A DNA stretch of 64,000 nucleotides, from assembly GCA_021414365.1 (NCBI GenBank), contig JAIOOR010000021.1, positions 142,644 through 206,643 on the forward strand, given 5' to 3'. Shown here one piece after another: positions 26,846-35,620 of this stretch. Position 1 is the first letter of the stretch. Each line of letters starts with the position of its first letter. The DNA comes from Nitrosarchaeum sp. (GTDB lineage Archaea; Thermoproteota; Nitrososphaeria; Nitrososphaerales; Nitrosopumilaceae). Both the position numbers and the translations under genes were made by a program. The notes below the pieces were generated by a model. The model ran no database searches and had not been told where the DNA came from. It saw nothing but the letters and a program-made list of their open reading frames with translations.

Positions 26846-27991
26846 TTAGTTAATTGGATGAGTTATTACTTTTTCTTTAAGTGATTCAAGATTTTTTAAT
26901 AAATGATCTATTGTTTCTTCGTTATTTGCAACTAAATTAAAATGCCCTAATTTTCGCAGGGGTTTGGAAATTTCTTTTCCATACATTTTTAGAAATACAT
27001 TTGATTCTGAAAGTGATATTTGTTTATATTTTCCTTCAAAAGATTTTGAACCCAAAATATTGTACATTATTGTAGGATGTACAAGTTTAGTGCTGCCTAG
27101 TTCTAGACCTAAAATTGCTCTTAGGTGTTGCTCAAATTGAGATGTTTCACTAGATTGTAATGTATGATGGCCAGAATTATGAACCCTAGGTGCTATTTCG
27201 TTAATCACAATTTGATCATCTTGTGTAACAAACATTTCTATTCCAAATACTCCTGCACCTTTTAACACTCTCATAGTATCACTTGCGATGGCTTCAGCTT
27301 TTTTTGACACGTTATTTGAAACTCTGGCTGGTGCTATTGTTTCTCTTAGAATGTTTTCTTCATGAATGTTTTCAACTAAAGGATATGTCTTGATTTGACC
27401 TTTTGTATTTCTTGCTGCAATTACTGATACTTCCATTTTGAATGGAACAAATTTTTCAAGCATTAGTTGCTGACCGTTAAAATAATCATATGCTTTTTGA
27501 ATTTGTTCCGGAGTTTCTATTTTAAAATTTCCTCTCCCATCATATGCATCTCTTCTTGCTTTAAGTAATACAGGATAACCAAATTTCTTCAAACCTTCTT
27601 CTAAATCAAAAATAGATGATATTTTCATAAAATCTGGGACGGGAATGTTGCTTTTATTTAGAAATGTTTTTTGTAAAAATTTGTCTTGAATTATTCGTAA
27701 TGTTTCTGGAGATGGTTCAATTTCAGCCATACTTTCTACGGATTTTAAAACATCACTATCTCCAGATTCAATTTCATATGTAATGATATTTGATTTTTTA
27801 GCCAATTCTGTGATGGCATCTTTATCTTTAAAATCGGCAATAATTTGTTCGGCACCTATCTGTGAAGCAGGGCAATTAGGTGTTGGGTCTAAGACAATTA
27901 CTTTAGAAATGTATTCTGGCATTTTTTTTGCAGCTTCAGTAATCATCATTCCAAGTTGTCCTCCACCTATGATGCCAAGAATCTTACTCAT
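26846..27991 (-). CDS. purK: N5-carboxyaminoimidazole ribonucleotide synthase
   Basis: ATP-grasp enzyme that carboxylates AIR using ATP and bicarbonate in purine synthesis. About 381 residues: IGGGQLGMMITEAA at the N-terminus, the ATP-grasp core with GYPVLLKARRDAYDGRGN, and the EIAPRVHNSGHHTLQ metal/substrate motif. A GTG two codons upstream is possible, but ATG at 27991 starts at the usual MSKILGIIGGG. It is divergent from purE with 169 bp between the two starts, so a shared regulatory region is likely. Confidence 0.93.
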   Translation of the reverse strand: MSKILGIIGGGQLGMMITEAAKKMPEYISKVIVLDPTPNCPASQIGAEQIIADFKDKDAITELAKKSNIITYEIESGDSDVLKSVESMAEIEPSPETLRIIQDKFLQKTFLNKSNIPVPDFMKISSIFDLEEGLKKFGYPVLLKARRDAYDGRGNFKIETPEQIQKAYDYFNGQQLMLEKFVPFKMEVSVIAARNTKGQIKTYPLVENIHEENILRETIAPARVSNNVSKKAEAIASDTMRVLKGAGVFGIEMFVTQDDQIVINEIAPRVHNSGHHTLQSSETSQFEQHLRAILGLELGSTKLVHPTIMYNILGSKSFEGKYKQISLSESNVFLKMYGKEISKPLRKLGHFNLVANNEETIDHLLKNLESLKEKVITHPIN

Positions 27992-28160
27992 TATCACTTT
28001 TCTAACACTCGATTAAAAATATCTATATGTTTTCTATAAACTAATTTTTCTTGAAAGTATCTGTTAATGGGATTTGAAAATATGTGATTTTATATTTTTG
28101 TATTGCATACACCTAATTTTTGCCATTATAGATAATAACATGCTTTATTTTTCTATTATC

Positions 28161-28733
28161 ATGAGTTATACAAAAAACCCCCTAATTGGGATAATAATGG
28201 GCTCTAGCTCAGATAGCAGAATTATGAATGGTGCTGCTGAAATTTTAGATGAATTTAAAATAAAACATGAGGATCAGATAATTTCTGCTCATAGAACTCC
28301 TACACGATTAGAAGAATATGCAAAACATGCAGAACAGATGGGATTTAAAATAATAATTGCAGGTGCTGGTGGGGCAGCACATCTTCCAGGAATGATTGCA
28401 TCTCATACAATAATTCCTGTGATCGGAGTTCCAATAATGGTTTACAACGATAAACAATCTAAAACAGATAATGTGAAATTTTCATCTTTTGGAGGATTAG
28501 ATTCACTTCTTTCGATAACTGAGATGCCCTCTGGGTCCCCCGTAGTTGCAGTTGGAGTTAACAAGGCAGGAAATGCCGCAATATTTGCCGTAAAAATTTT
28601 AGCAAATGAATTCCCAGAGCTTAAAAAGAAACTAAAACAGCATAAATTAAGTCAGCATGATTCGGTGTTAAAAGAATCAGAAGATCTAAAAAAACAAGGT
28701 CTGCGTAAATTTGTTCAAAAAAAATTCAAATGA
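28161..28733 (+). CDS. purE: N5-carboxyaminoimidazole ribonucleotide mutase
   Basis: Class I PurE moving the carboxylate from N5-CAIR to CAIR. The 190-residue product starts at ATG 28161; the open frame runs further upstream, but those residues are non-homologous in character and hydrophobic. Motifs: IIMGSSSDSRIMN, ISAHRTPTRL with the active His, AGAGGAAHLPGM, and GVPIMVYND. It is the partner of divergent purK. The C-terminus carries about 25 extra Lys-rich residues. It ends two bases before the convergent threonine dehydratase. Confidence 0.93.
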   Translation: MSYTKNPLIGIIMGSSSDSRIMNGAAEILDEFKIKHEDQIISAHRTPTRLEEYAKHAEQMGFKIIIAGAGGAAHLPGMIASHTIIPVIGVPIMVYNDKQSKTDNVKFSSFGGLDSLLSITEMPSGSPVVAVGVNKAGNAAIFAVKILANEFPELKKKLKQHKLSQHDSVLKESEDLKKQGLRKFVQKKFK

Positions 28734-28735
28734 AT

Positions 28736-29986
28736 CTACGTCATTAAACTAAATTGGATGTTTTTCTTTTGTAATATTTCAATTAGTTTATCTGCTTGTT
28801 CTTTTCCTTGAGTTTCTAAACTCAAAGTCACTCCTGCAGAGCCCGCACTAATGTTTGAACTCAATCTATCGTGTACTACTTCAACGATATTTGCGTTAGC
28901 TGCACTAATTTCATCTACTATCTCTTTGAATGCTCCCGGTCTATCTGGTAACAAGATAGATATTTTTAGCATACGTCCCATGGTAGCCAATCCCTTGTCT
29001 ACTATTTGTCCTAAAAGATACATGTCAACATTCCCACCTGTTAGTATCGCCACAACTTTTTTTCCAGGTGATGGTTTTGCTGAAATCAAATAAGCTAAAC
29101 TAACAACGCCTGCAGGCTCTACTACAAATTTCATTCGTTCCATTAGCAAAAACATTGCTTTGATAATTTCTGAATCATCGACTAGGACTATACCGTCAAT
29201 TAATTCTTTGATTATTGAAAATGTTTTTTCTCCGGGTGTTTTTACAGATATTCCATCCGCTATTGTTCTTGAACCTCCACTTGATGTTAAAGAGCCATTT
29301 TTTATTGATTCATACATTGATGGAAATGATTTTGATTGTACTCCTATCACTTTGATGTTTGGATGTTTTTCTTTTATTGCTATTAATATACCTGCAGCTA
29401 ATCCTCCGCCTCCGATTGGAACATATACTTCGTCTACATCTGGAAGATCTTCTAAAATTTCCAATCCTATTACTCCTTGAGCTGCTATAACTTGTGGATC
29501 ATCAAATGCATGTATCATTATTGCACCTGTTTTTTGGGAAATTTCTTTTGCTTTTGTAGATGCTTCATCGTAGTTAATTCCCTCTAAAATCACATTTGCC
29601 CCATAACCTTTTGTTGCAGATACTTTAGATGGTGATGCATTTTTTGGCATAACAATTGTGCATGGAATTTTTTCTAATGATGATGCAAACGCTACTCCCT
29701 GTGCATGATTACCTGCAGATGCTGCCACTACCCCATATTTTTTTTCATCTTTTGATAATAATTTTATTTTATAATATGCACCGCGGATTTTAAATGAACC
29801 CGTTTTTTGTTGAAACTCTGCTTTTAGATAAATCTCTGAACCTGTAATATCACTAAATACCTGTGAATACAATAACGGTGTTTTTCTTACTTCATTTCCT
29901 CGTAAAGAGCTGGCTTTTTGTATTTCATCATATGTTGGATTCATTAGAAATTCTGCTTGATAAAAGAGATATTTGACTTCTTCCAT
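28736..29986 (-). CDS. ilvA: Threonine dehydratase with C-terminal ACT domain
   Basis: PLP-dependent deamination of threonine to 2-oxobutanoate, the first committed step of isoleucine synthesis. 416 residues: PLP lysine K66 in KTGSFKIRGAYYK, ASAGNHAQGVAF, the VPIGGGGLAAG phosphate loop, and an ACT domain at about 340-410 (ISILLPDRPGAFKEI). A later ATG at 29944 (start MNPTYDEI) is an alternative. The short TdcB-like architecture with one ACT module is common in archaea. Whether it is biosynthetic or catabolic cannot be decided here. Confidence 0.88.
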   Translation of the reverse strand: MEEVKYLFYQAEFLMNPTYDEIQKASSLRGNEVRKTPLLYSQVFSDITGSEIYLKAEFQQKTGSFKIRGAYYKIKLLSKDEKKYGVVAASAGNHAQGVAFASSLEKIPCTIVMPKNASPSKVSATKGYGANVILEGINYDEASTKAKEISQKTGAIMIHAFDDPQVIAAQGVIGLEILEDLPDVDEVYVPIGGGGLAAGILIAIKEKHPNIKVIGVQSKSFPSMYESIKNGSLTSSGGSRTIADGISVKTPGEKTFSIIKELIDGIVLVDDSEIIKAMFLLMERMKFVVEPAGVVSLAYLISAKPSPGKKVVAILTGGNVDMYLLGQIVDKGLATMGRMLKISILLPDRPGAFKEIVDEISAANANIVEVVHDRLSSNISAGSAGVTLSLETQGKEQADKLIEILQKKNIQFSLMT

Positions 29987-30134
29987 TCTAAAATTCTATT
30001 GTAATTGTATTTTCATGCGTAATTTTTAAAATTGGAAAATATTTTTGGGTATTAGAATCAAATTCCTCCTAATTTTCACTCATAGGGTATTTTGCAATTA
30101 TCTTACGTAATTTTTAAAATATTTATTATTAAAA

Positions 30135-30980
30135 TTAATTCCATAATGTCAATAATCTAGAAAATTCGTCTAAACGTTTAATAATATTTTCTTTAACTGC
30201 TTCGGAAATTTTTCGTGGATCAAATAACCCTTCTTTGGTTTTATTTCGAATAAATTCAATATCAAATGTACACAGACATCCTTCTTCTCCTGTGATCAAT
30301 CGTGTGTCATCAATAAGTACAGGACTGGTTTGATATATTTCTACTAATAGATTGTCCAATTCTTTAATCAATGCAGTTTTTTTAATTGATAAATCTTGAA
30401 AATCCACTTCGATGTCTTTTTGAATTTCTTTGTATATTTTTTCTCTAAATTCATCATTTTCATAAAATATTTCAAATAATTTTTGATGATCGAAGTCTTT
30501 GTATCCTTTTTCTTTTAATTTATTTAATACAAATTGATCACTATTGTCTGACATTTGCTGTTCTTTGTTTTTTGTCAAATCAATTATTTCAGCTAACTCT
30601 TTTTGTGCTTGTATTACTCGTTGATCCGGTTTGTAGTACAACAATACATGGTATTGTATTGACAGGTGTCCTGAAACAAGATAATTCCCCTCTCTAATTT
30701 CAAATTTAGTAAAAATTCGTCGTATATCGTCATTATTTGATATTGAAACTTCCTGAACTGACCACTCTTTCAAATTTTTGATAATATTTTGATAAAAATT
30801 ATTTATGCGTCCAGGTTCAAAAGTTTTTTGTTCAGTTATTGTTGCATCTCCTAACATCACCTTAACGTTTATTGGTTTAATAAGATAGATTATTTTTTCA
30901 AGAAATTTTTGTTGAATGTCTTCATTTTTTATATTCAAAAGTTGAATAAAATCATTTGATGATCTTGAACCTAAACGCAC
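30135..30980 (-). CDS. Hypothetical protein, 281 residues
   Basis: No family recognised. The N-terminal 110 residues have alternating strands and helices; the middle is helical, rich in Lys and Glu (DLTKNKEQQMSDNSDQFVLN, EKIYKEIQKDIEV); the C-terminus holds GEEGCLCTFDIEF with two close cysteines and a helical end. It has no signal peptide or membrane helix, so it is cytoplasmic. GTG start at 30980. It is divergent from the zinc-ribbon/cyclase pair, so a signalling link is conceivable but untested. Confidence 0.55.
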   Translation of the reverse strand: MRLGSRSSNDFIQLLNIKNEDIQQKFLEKIIYLIKPINVKVMLGDATITEQKTFEPGRINNFYQNIIKNLKEWSVQEVSISNNDDIRRIFTKFEIREGNYLVSGHLSIQYHVLLYYKPDQRVIQAQKELAEIIDLTKNKEQQMSDNSDQFVLNKLKEKGYKDFDHQKLFEIFYENDEFREKIYKEIQKDIEVDFQDLSIKKTALIKELDNLLVEIYQTSPVLIDDTRLITGEEGCLCTFDIEFIRNKTKEGLFDPRKISEAVKENIIKRLDEFSRLLTLWN

Positions 30981-31057
30981 AATCTATGACAAATTTTAAC
31001 AATCCTTAAACCTTAAGATTCAAATCTTTTAAATAGAAAAATCAGGTAATTTTATGC

Positions 31058-31180
31058 GTGTCTGAAGATAGTCTGTTATGCAATATATGTAATTCAGTAA
31101 TTCTACCGTATTATAATGAAAGTTATAAGGGGAGTAGGGGGAAATGTCTTATCTGTATTACGGATTTTCCACTGGAATAA
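31058..31180 (+). CDS. 40-residue zinc-ribbon protein upstream of the cyclase
   Basis: GTG-started frame with LCNICNS near the start and KCLICIT near the end, the CxxC-x22-CxxC arrangement of a short zinc ribbon. It ends 11 bases before the ATG of the nucleotide cyclase on the same strand, so the two are probably cotranscribed. It may be a small accessory or a regulatory leader protein for the cyclase. The in-frame ribbon and close spacing support it being real. Confidence 0.62.
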   Translation: MSEDSLLCNICNSVILPYYNESYKGSRGKCLICITDFPLE

Positions 31181-31191
31181 AATGATAAAAA

Positions 31192-32007
31192 ATGTCTAAA
31201 ATCAACGAGTCCAAAGAATCTAAAATTGAAGTAAATTCCACATCTGAACAATCAAACCCGAATGTTATAGATATGCTGCTTGGCCAAAAAGATCAAAGAG
31301 TGGTAGATTCTGAAACCATGATTCTAGAAACACAGAAGAGAATCTGGGCTGCGTTAAAACAAGGATATGAATATTCAGGCATTACAGATGAATCAGATAA
31401 ATTTCTACGAAAAAATGTTTTTTCCAAATTTGACATGATAGTACTTTATGTTGATTTGGTTGGATCTACTACAATGACATTAGAACTGCCTGAAGACAAA
31501 TTGGCAATTATAATAAGTTCTTTTGCTCAAGAGATGGCATCAGTAATCACACTTCATGGTGGTTATGTTTTAAAATTTGTCGGTGATGCAGTAATTGGAT
31601 ATTTTGTTGCTTCTGAAAATCCACTTTTAGCTGCAGACAATGCAATTAGTTGTGCAAAATCAATGTTAACTGTCATTCAAAAAGGTATCAACCCAATTTT
31701 AAACCAATATGACTATCCTGATTTAATGGTAAAAATTGGAGCTGATTTTGGACAGAGTATCGTTGTTAGATATGGTTCAAATCATGATTCTGCTCATGTG
31801 GATCTAATGGGTCCTGCAATGAATATTGCTTCAAAAATTCAATCACGTGCAAAACCAAATCAAATTTTAATTGGTTACGATATATATTCCAAATTACATC
31901 CATCTTCTCAATCTTTATTCGAAGAAGTTGTTTGGAAAAACAACGAATGGAAATATCGTTCTAGAATAACAGGTGAAATTTACAAAGTATATGAATACAG
32001 TGGTTAA
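31192..32007 (+). CDS. Class III adenylate/guanylate cyclase
   Basis: 271 residues with a 75-residue N-terminal lead of unclear fold and a cyclase homology domain from about 80. Metal-binding aspartates are D88 (VLYVDLVGSTT) and D132 (FVGDAVIGYF). K128 before FVGD is at the purine-recognition position typical of adenylate cyclases, and D204 (HVDLMGPAMNIAS) fits the second. N211 is present, but the transition-state Arg expected four residues later is a Lys (K215). No receiver, HAMP or membrane part is visible, so it is a soluble enzyme. Cyclic nucleotide signalling in thaumarchaea is little known. Confidence 0.85.
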   Translation: MSKINESKESKIEVNSTSEQSNPNVIDMLLGQKDQRVVDSETMILETQKRIWAALKQGYEYSGITDESDKFLRKNVFSKFDMIVLYVDLVGSTTMTLELPEDKLAIIISSFAQEMASVITLHGGYVLKFVGDAVIGYFVASENPLLAADNAISCAKSMLTVIQKGINPILNQYDYPDLMVKIGADFGQSIVVRYGSNHDSAHVDLMGPAMNIASKIQSRAKPNQILIGYDIYSKLHPSSQSLFEEVVWKNNEWKYRSRITGEIYKVYEYSG

Positions 32008-32150
32008 ACGGTAAACTTTCCGGGACACTCTACATGCTCATAATGATGTTCGGTGAATTTTTCCTGGATTACATAAATTACTATTTTATGAAGATCTTCA
32101 CCTTTGATATTTTTATTACATTTGATACATGTCTTTGCAGATTCTGTCAT
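32004..32150 (-). CDS. 48-residue CxxC protein
   Basis: The frame starts MTESAKTCIKCNKNIKGED and ends HHYEHVECPGKF, combining one CxxC with a His/Cys pair, a plausible zinc site. Its stop overlaps the cyclase stop in opposite orientation, and its start codon shares the CATG at 32148-32151 with the start of the gene on the other strand. That layout is tight but physically possible with separate promoters. Coding character of the ribbon residues is convincing. Confidence 0.55.
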   Translation of the reverse strand: MTESAKTCIKCNKNIKGEDLHKIVIYVIQEKFTEHHYEHVECPGKFTV

Positions 32151-32676
32151 GTCTATTTGCGATCTAAAATTGGAATCTATAAGGATCAGCGATCAGCTCA
32201 AATTGAGCAAAAATGACTCCAAATTAGCTAATTATACACATGGTCCCTTAAAGGAGAAGGCAAAAATATGGCAAAAATCAGGTATTTGTGTGGAAGACTT
32301 ACCTACTAAACAGCTAAAAGATCTTTTTGGATTAAATCCAAATATTCCACATCTTGCTTTGCAGTTTCCACGACTCCCTCCAGGTTTATCAAATCCTCTG
32401 TTTAGGATTTTTGAGAATCCTATGAAAGAAAAACTTAATGAAGAAAATGCATTGATTAATAAAAAATTACAAGGCTTTCAACAATCCTATCAAAAATACG
32501 CTTCTGGATTATTAACTATGAATTCTGGAGCAATTATTCCACCAGGGCATCCATTATTTAGCCAACAAAATTCAGTTGTATCTCTAAAAGAAGAAAATGA
32601 TAAATTATTAAAAGAAAATCTTGAATTAAAGAAAAAATTAGATGATAAAAAAGAATCTCCTTCTAGAAGAAACTAG
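32149..32676 (+). CDS. Hypothetical protein with C-terminal coiled coil
   Basis: About 175 residues from ATG 32149; the open frame extends back, but a start there would read through the opposite gene. Residues 1-60 have a charged helix, then Leu-rich segments with LPTKQLKDLFGLNPNIPHL, a Pro-rich loop FPRLPPGLSNPL, and a C-terminal heptad-patterned coiled coil (VVSLKEENDKLLKENLELKKKL). It has no catalytic motif, signal peptide or membrane helix. A scaffold or DNA-binding bundle is possible. The N-terminus is uncertain; a TTG at about 32172 is an alternative. Confidence 0.55.
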   Translation: MSICDLKLESIRISDQLKLSKNDSKLANYTHGPLKEKAKIWQKSGICVEDLPTKQLKDLFGLNPNIPHLALQFPRLPPGLSNPLFRIFENPMKEKLNEENALINKKLQGFQQSYQKYASGLLTMNSGAIIPPGHPLFSQQNSVVSLKEENDKLLKENLELKKKLDDKKESPSRRN

Positions 32677-32787
32677 TTTTTTAATCACACTTTGCTAATA
32701 TACCTATAAGTTCTCATCAATATTATTTACCAAATTATGACATTTAATATCGAATAAGGTTAAATATATTCAAGTCCACTTTTGTAT

Positions 32788-33174
32788 ATGACAAATACCC
32801 CTGCAGATGCATGGAAAGACAAAATAGTTCATTATAGAAAAAAATGTCAAGATATTCTCCAATTATCTGATAATGTGCGATATGCTGGTGTGGTTAACGC
32901 TTATGGTAGAACATTGACTGGAATTGTCAGACCAGACGTAAAACCATTATTACATTCTGAGCAAGTCAAAAATGAATTTTTCATAATATCCACATTGATG
33001 ACATTAAGAAGAGACACTGTAAGTGCAATAGGTAAATTAGATTATGTATTGTTACAACACGAAAAAGTATCTGTTGTGATTTTTCAAAAAGATAATTTAA
33101 CATACTATATTTCAATTGATAGAAAAATAGAGAACTTGAATAATATTATCGAAGTGATTAAAAAAACAATCTAA
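32788..33174 (+). CDS. Conserved-type thaumarchaeal protein, 128 residues (unknown function)
   Basis: A compact alpha/beta protein: ADAWKDKIVHYRKKCQDIL helix, YAGVVNAYGRTLTGIV strands, ISTLMTLRRDTVSAIG helix and VLLQHEKVSVVIFQK, TYYISID strands. This looks like a profilin- or roadblock-like fold, and I recall similar proteins annotated as a thaumarchaeal DUF (possibly DUF6659), but this cannot be checked here. A TTG two codons before ATG 32788 is possible. It overlaps the convergent VOC gene at their stops. Confidence 0.6.
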   Translation: MTNTPADAWKDKIVHYRKKCQDILQLSDNVRYAGVVNAYGRTLTGIVRPDVKPLLHSEQVKNEFFIISTLMTLRRDTVSAIGKLDYVLLQHEKVSVVIFQKDNLTYYISIDRKIENLNNIIEVIKKTI

Positions 33175-33584
33175 GCTGGAGTAAATCCGTGATATCCACC
33201 TGTTTGCTCTGCTTTATCTTCAAAGAGTGGCTCAAACAATGAAATTAAATAATCATCAGGATCTAAAATTACTGCATTTTTTCCGGCATCTCTGTCAATG
33301 ATATCTCGATAAACTTTAACTCCTTTAGATTTTAATTCCTCAACTGCAGATGTTACATCTCCAACCAAAAAGCCTATTGTGATTCCATTTTCAATAGAAC
33401 TGCCTATATGTTGAGCTGTAAGTGAAGCTGGATGTAAACTCAATAAAGCACCCGATGTTCCTAAATCTACCCATGAACGTCTCTGTCTTTTGATTGGTAG
33501 CCCGATAACTTCATTATAGAATTTTACAGATTTATCTAAATCTTTTACGGCTAAAATCACGTTTCCAACTTTTTTGATATTCAC
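33171..33584 (-). CDS. VOC (glyoxalase/bleomycin-resistance fold) protein
   Basis: 137 residues in the betaalphabetabetabeta vicinal-oxygen-chelate fold: VGNVILAVKDLDKSVKFYNEVIGLPI opening, LLSLHPASL, ITIGFLVGDV, then the C-terminal ILDPDDYLISLFEPLFE. The metal ligands of VOC enzymes (His/Glu) are not all evident, so it may be a glyoxalase I, a methylmalonyl-CoA epimerase relative or a binding protein. Substrate unknown. It shares its terminal bases with the gene at 32788. Confidence 0.75.
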   Translation of the reverse strand: MNIKKVGNVILAVKDLDKSVKFYNEVIGLPIKRQRRSWVDLGTSGALLSLHPASLTAQHIGSSIENGITIGFLVGDVTSAVEELKSKGVKVYRDIIDRDAGKNAVILDPDDYLISLFEPLFEDKAEQTGGYHGFTPA

Positions 33585-33618
33585 ATATACCCTACTCTAA
33601 AGTATGTTAAATTCTTTG

Positions 33619-33837
33619 TTATTGAACTTCTACCATGGTTTCAGTTCTTTCTACACCGTTAATTTTTTGAATTTGATTAGTGACATCTTTAATTTTTCCT
33701 AATTCTGCTACTTCAATTATGGCCACAGCATCAAATTGCCCGCTTGTTGGAAATGAATCATAAACAAAATCTACCTTACGTAGTCTTGCTGCGATTAATT
33801 TTTTGGGGGATTTTACTAAAATGATTGCTCTTACCAT
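33619..33837 (-). CDS. Standalone AsnC/Lrp ligand-binding (RAM) domain protein
   Basis: 72 residues matching the C-terminal effector domain of Lrp/AsnC regulators: MVRAIILVKSPKKLIAARL, GQFDAVAIIEV and a final RTETMVEV strand. No HTH is present. It overlaps the next RAM gene upstream by seven bases, so a heteromeric alpha/beta-barrel dimer is likely. Such standalone domains modulate metabolic enzymes or full-length Lrp regulators by amino-acid sensing. Confidence 0.82.
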   Translation of the reverse strand: MVRAIILVKSPKKLIAARLRKVDFVYDSFPTSGQFDAVAIIEVAELGKIKDVTNQIQKINGVERTETMVEVQ

Positions 33838-34070
33838 CCCATATTTACCTCTACTTCAATTAATGTTTCAGTTGTTACAATTTCCTTGATTTTTTTAAAG
33901 TCAATTACGGTATTATTGATTTCATCTATATTCCCATACAATATTGCAGTAATGTCTGCACGACCAGTAACAATCATCAAATCTTTTACTATCTTACGTT
34001 TTTTTTTAAGAATTTCAACTACTGTGTCTACCTTACCTGGTTTTACAGTGATTAGACAAAGTGCTTTCAC
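33831..34070 (-). CDS. Standalone AsnC/Lrp ligand-binding (RAM) domain protein
   Basis: 79 residues: MKALCLITVKPGKVDTVVEIL, MIVTGRADITAILYGNI, then TTETLIEVEVN. It is the first of a pair of overlapping RAM genes. The start is GTG at 34070, as the overlapping ATG at 34071 is out of frame. Its neighbour at 33619 differs in sequence, consistent with a heteromer. No DNA-binding part. Confidence 0.82.
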   Translation of the reverse strand: MKALCLITVKPGKVDTVVEILKKKRKIVKDLMIVTGRADITAILYGNIDEINNTVIDFKKIKEIVTTETLIEVEVNMGW

Positions 34071-34154
34071 ATGGACTATATGATCTAGGATCGAATAAAG
34101 ATTGCTTTCCTAAACAATAGAATAGATTAACTACTTTCTTTAGTCATAAATGGC

Positions 34155-35447
34155 ATGAAAATAAATGTCGAGTCAGTATCTGAGGCAAGCGAGCCAATCC
34201 AGTTGTTTTATAGTGGTTGCAAATCCCCAGCTACAAAAGATAAGTACACACAATCACTAAAAAGGGTGATTTTTGAATTTATGGAAGATATTCTGACATG
34301 TGATACTTTTGAGTCCCGTGCAAATGAGATAGTCACTAGGGCAAGAGAAGACCCCAAATGGATTACAAGTGTCTTGATTGCAATAGTTGATGCCCTAAAG
34401 AAAAAGACAGAATTGCCTAGCAATGATCCTGACTTTTTAAAAACATCATGCTTTGATAACTACATTCCGCCAATGAAAAAACTTCTGGATATGAATGACG
34501 TTCCAGTGGTATGGAAAAAAATCTATTCAATGTATCCGGAGAACCACAGCGATGAGGAGACAAGGGGGTACAGTAGGGCAGAGATAAGACAGATGCTAAA
34601 AATTGCAAATGCCCAGGATTCTGCATCTATTCTGATAGCGTCCTCCAGTGGAATAAGGCTGGGGGCTTTTGATTTTAGATGGAAGCATATCAAACCAGTT
34701 TATGAGATTGATGGAAATTACATTTGGGAAGACCAGGACATTACAGAAAGTGTTACAAAAGATGGCAAGGTTGTCTGCGGATTGATTGTAATTTATTCAG
34801 ACTCTGAGCACAGACAGTTTGGATTCATTACTCCTGAAGCTTTGGATGCAATTCAAGCTTATCGTACTAGCTGGATTCAGCAGATTGGAAAAGAACCACA
34901 GCCAGAACAACCATTTTTAAAACAAGAGGGAATATTTGTCAAGCCATTGCACATCAAATCTTTGTGGTCTCACATTAGAAAAATAGTTGTAAGTGCAGGA
35001 CTGCGAGACCCTCTGGTAAAGGGAAAAAGACGACACGAGATTCCACTGATGAACGGCTTTAGAAGATTCTTTAATCGCACAAACAAAGAATCAATCTCAA
35101 AGGATTCAGTGTTGGCTCAATTGATAAAAAAAGAAGTAATGATGGGACACACTGGTTTGATTTCACTTGATAAAAATTATTTCAAGCTGCACATGTCTGA
35201 ACTAGTAGAAGAATATCTCAATGCAGTTCCTGACTTGACAATATCTGATGAGTTTAGATTGCAAGCTGAAAATGCCAAACTCAAAGAAAACGAATCAAAC
35301 CAGAAATCATCTGAAACAATAAACAGTCTCTGGGAAAACATTGCTGAATTGCAATTTGAGGTAAAGGCACTTCGCGCATCTGCCCAGACAAGATATGATG
35401 ATGAACTAAAGGAACGAATCAAATCTCTAAAAGATAACTTGCGATAA
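34155..35447 (+). CDS. Tyrosine recombinase / integrase
   Basis: 430 residues. The catalytic domain has R168 in SSGIRLGAF, the box II arginine R303 in MNGFRRFF (where the usual His is N300), H332 in MMGHTG and nucleophile Y342 in LDKNYFK. The N-terminal 140 residues are a helical arm-binding/core-binding part. A coiled coil (375-428) is an extra tail. It probably excises or inserts a chromosomal element; the flanking non-coding region with palindromic repeats at 35451-35586 may hold its sites. GC content is visibly higher than in neighbouring genes, consistent with acquisition. Confidence 0.88.
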   Translation: MKINVESVSEASEPIQLFYSGCKSPATKDKYTQSLKRVIFEFMEDILTCDTFESRANEIVTRAREDPKWITSVLIAIVDALKKKTELPSNDPDFLKTSCFDNYIPPMKKLLDMNDVPVVWKKIYSMYPENHSDEETRGYSRAEIRQMLKIANAQDSASILIASSSGIRLGAFDFRWKHIKPVYEIDGNYIWEDQDITESVTKDGKVVCGLIVIYSDSEHRQFGFITPEALDAIQAYRTSWIQQIGKEPQPEQPFLKQEGIFVKPLHIKSLWSHIRKIVVSAGLRDPLVKGKRRHEIPLMNGFRRFFNRTNKESISKDSVLAQLIKKEVMMGHTGLISLDKNYFKLHMSELVEEYLNAVPDLTISDEFRLQAENAKLKENESNQKSSETINSLWENIAELQFEVKALRASAQTRYDDELKERIKSLKDNLR

Positions 35448-35450
35448 ATC

Positions 35451-35586
35451 AGTTATAACTAAAATCAGTTATAACAAATCACGCACATCAAAATAAAGTA
35501 GATTCTAACTTTACGAATGACTGTTTGTGATTAAAAAATCAGTTATAACAAAATTACAAATCAGTTATAACTAAAATTAGTTATAA
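35451..35586 (+). repeat. Five copies of a palindromic AGTTATAACT-type repeat
   Basis: Copies begin at 35451, 35467, 35541, 35563 and 35579. Two are the full 10-bp perfect palindrome AGTTATAACT, two keep AGTTATAAC and the last is AGTTATAA. They start right behind the integrase stop codon and run for 136 bp. Irregular spacing (16, 74, 22, 16) argues against CRISPR. Plausible roles are arm-type integrase sites, a replication iteron or operator sites for a regulator. Confidence 0.7.
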
Positions 35587-35620
35587 AAAATTAATTTTTC
35601 ATCTTTTTGCCATAGGATGC

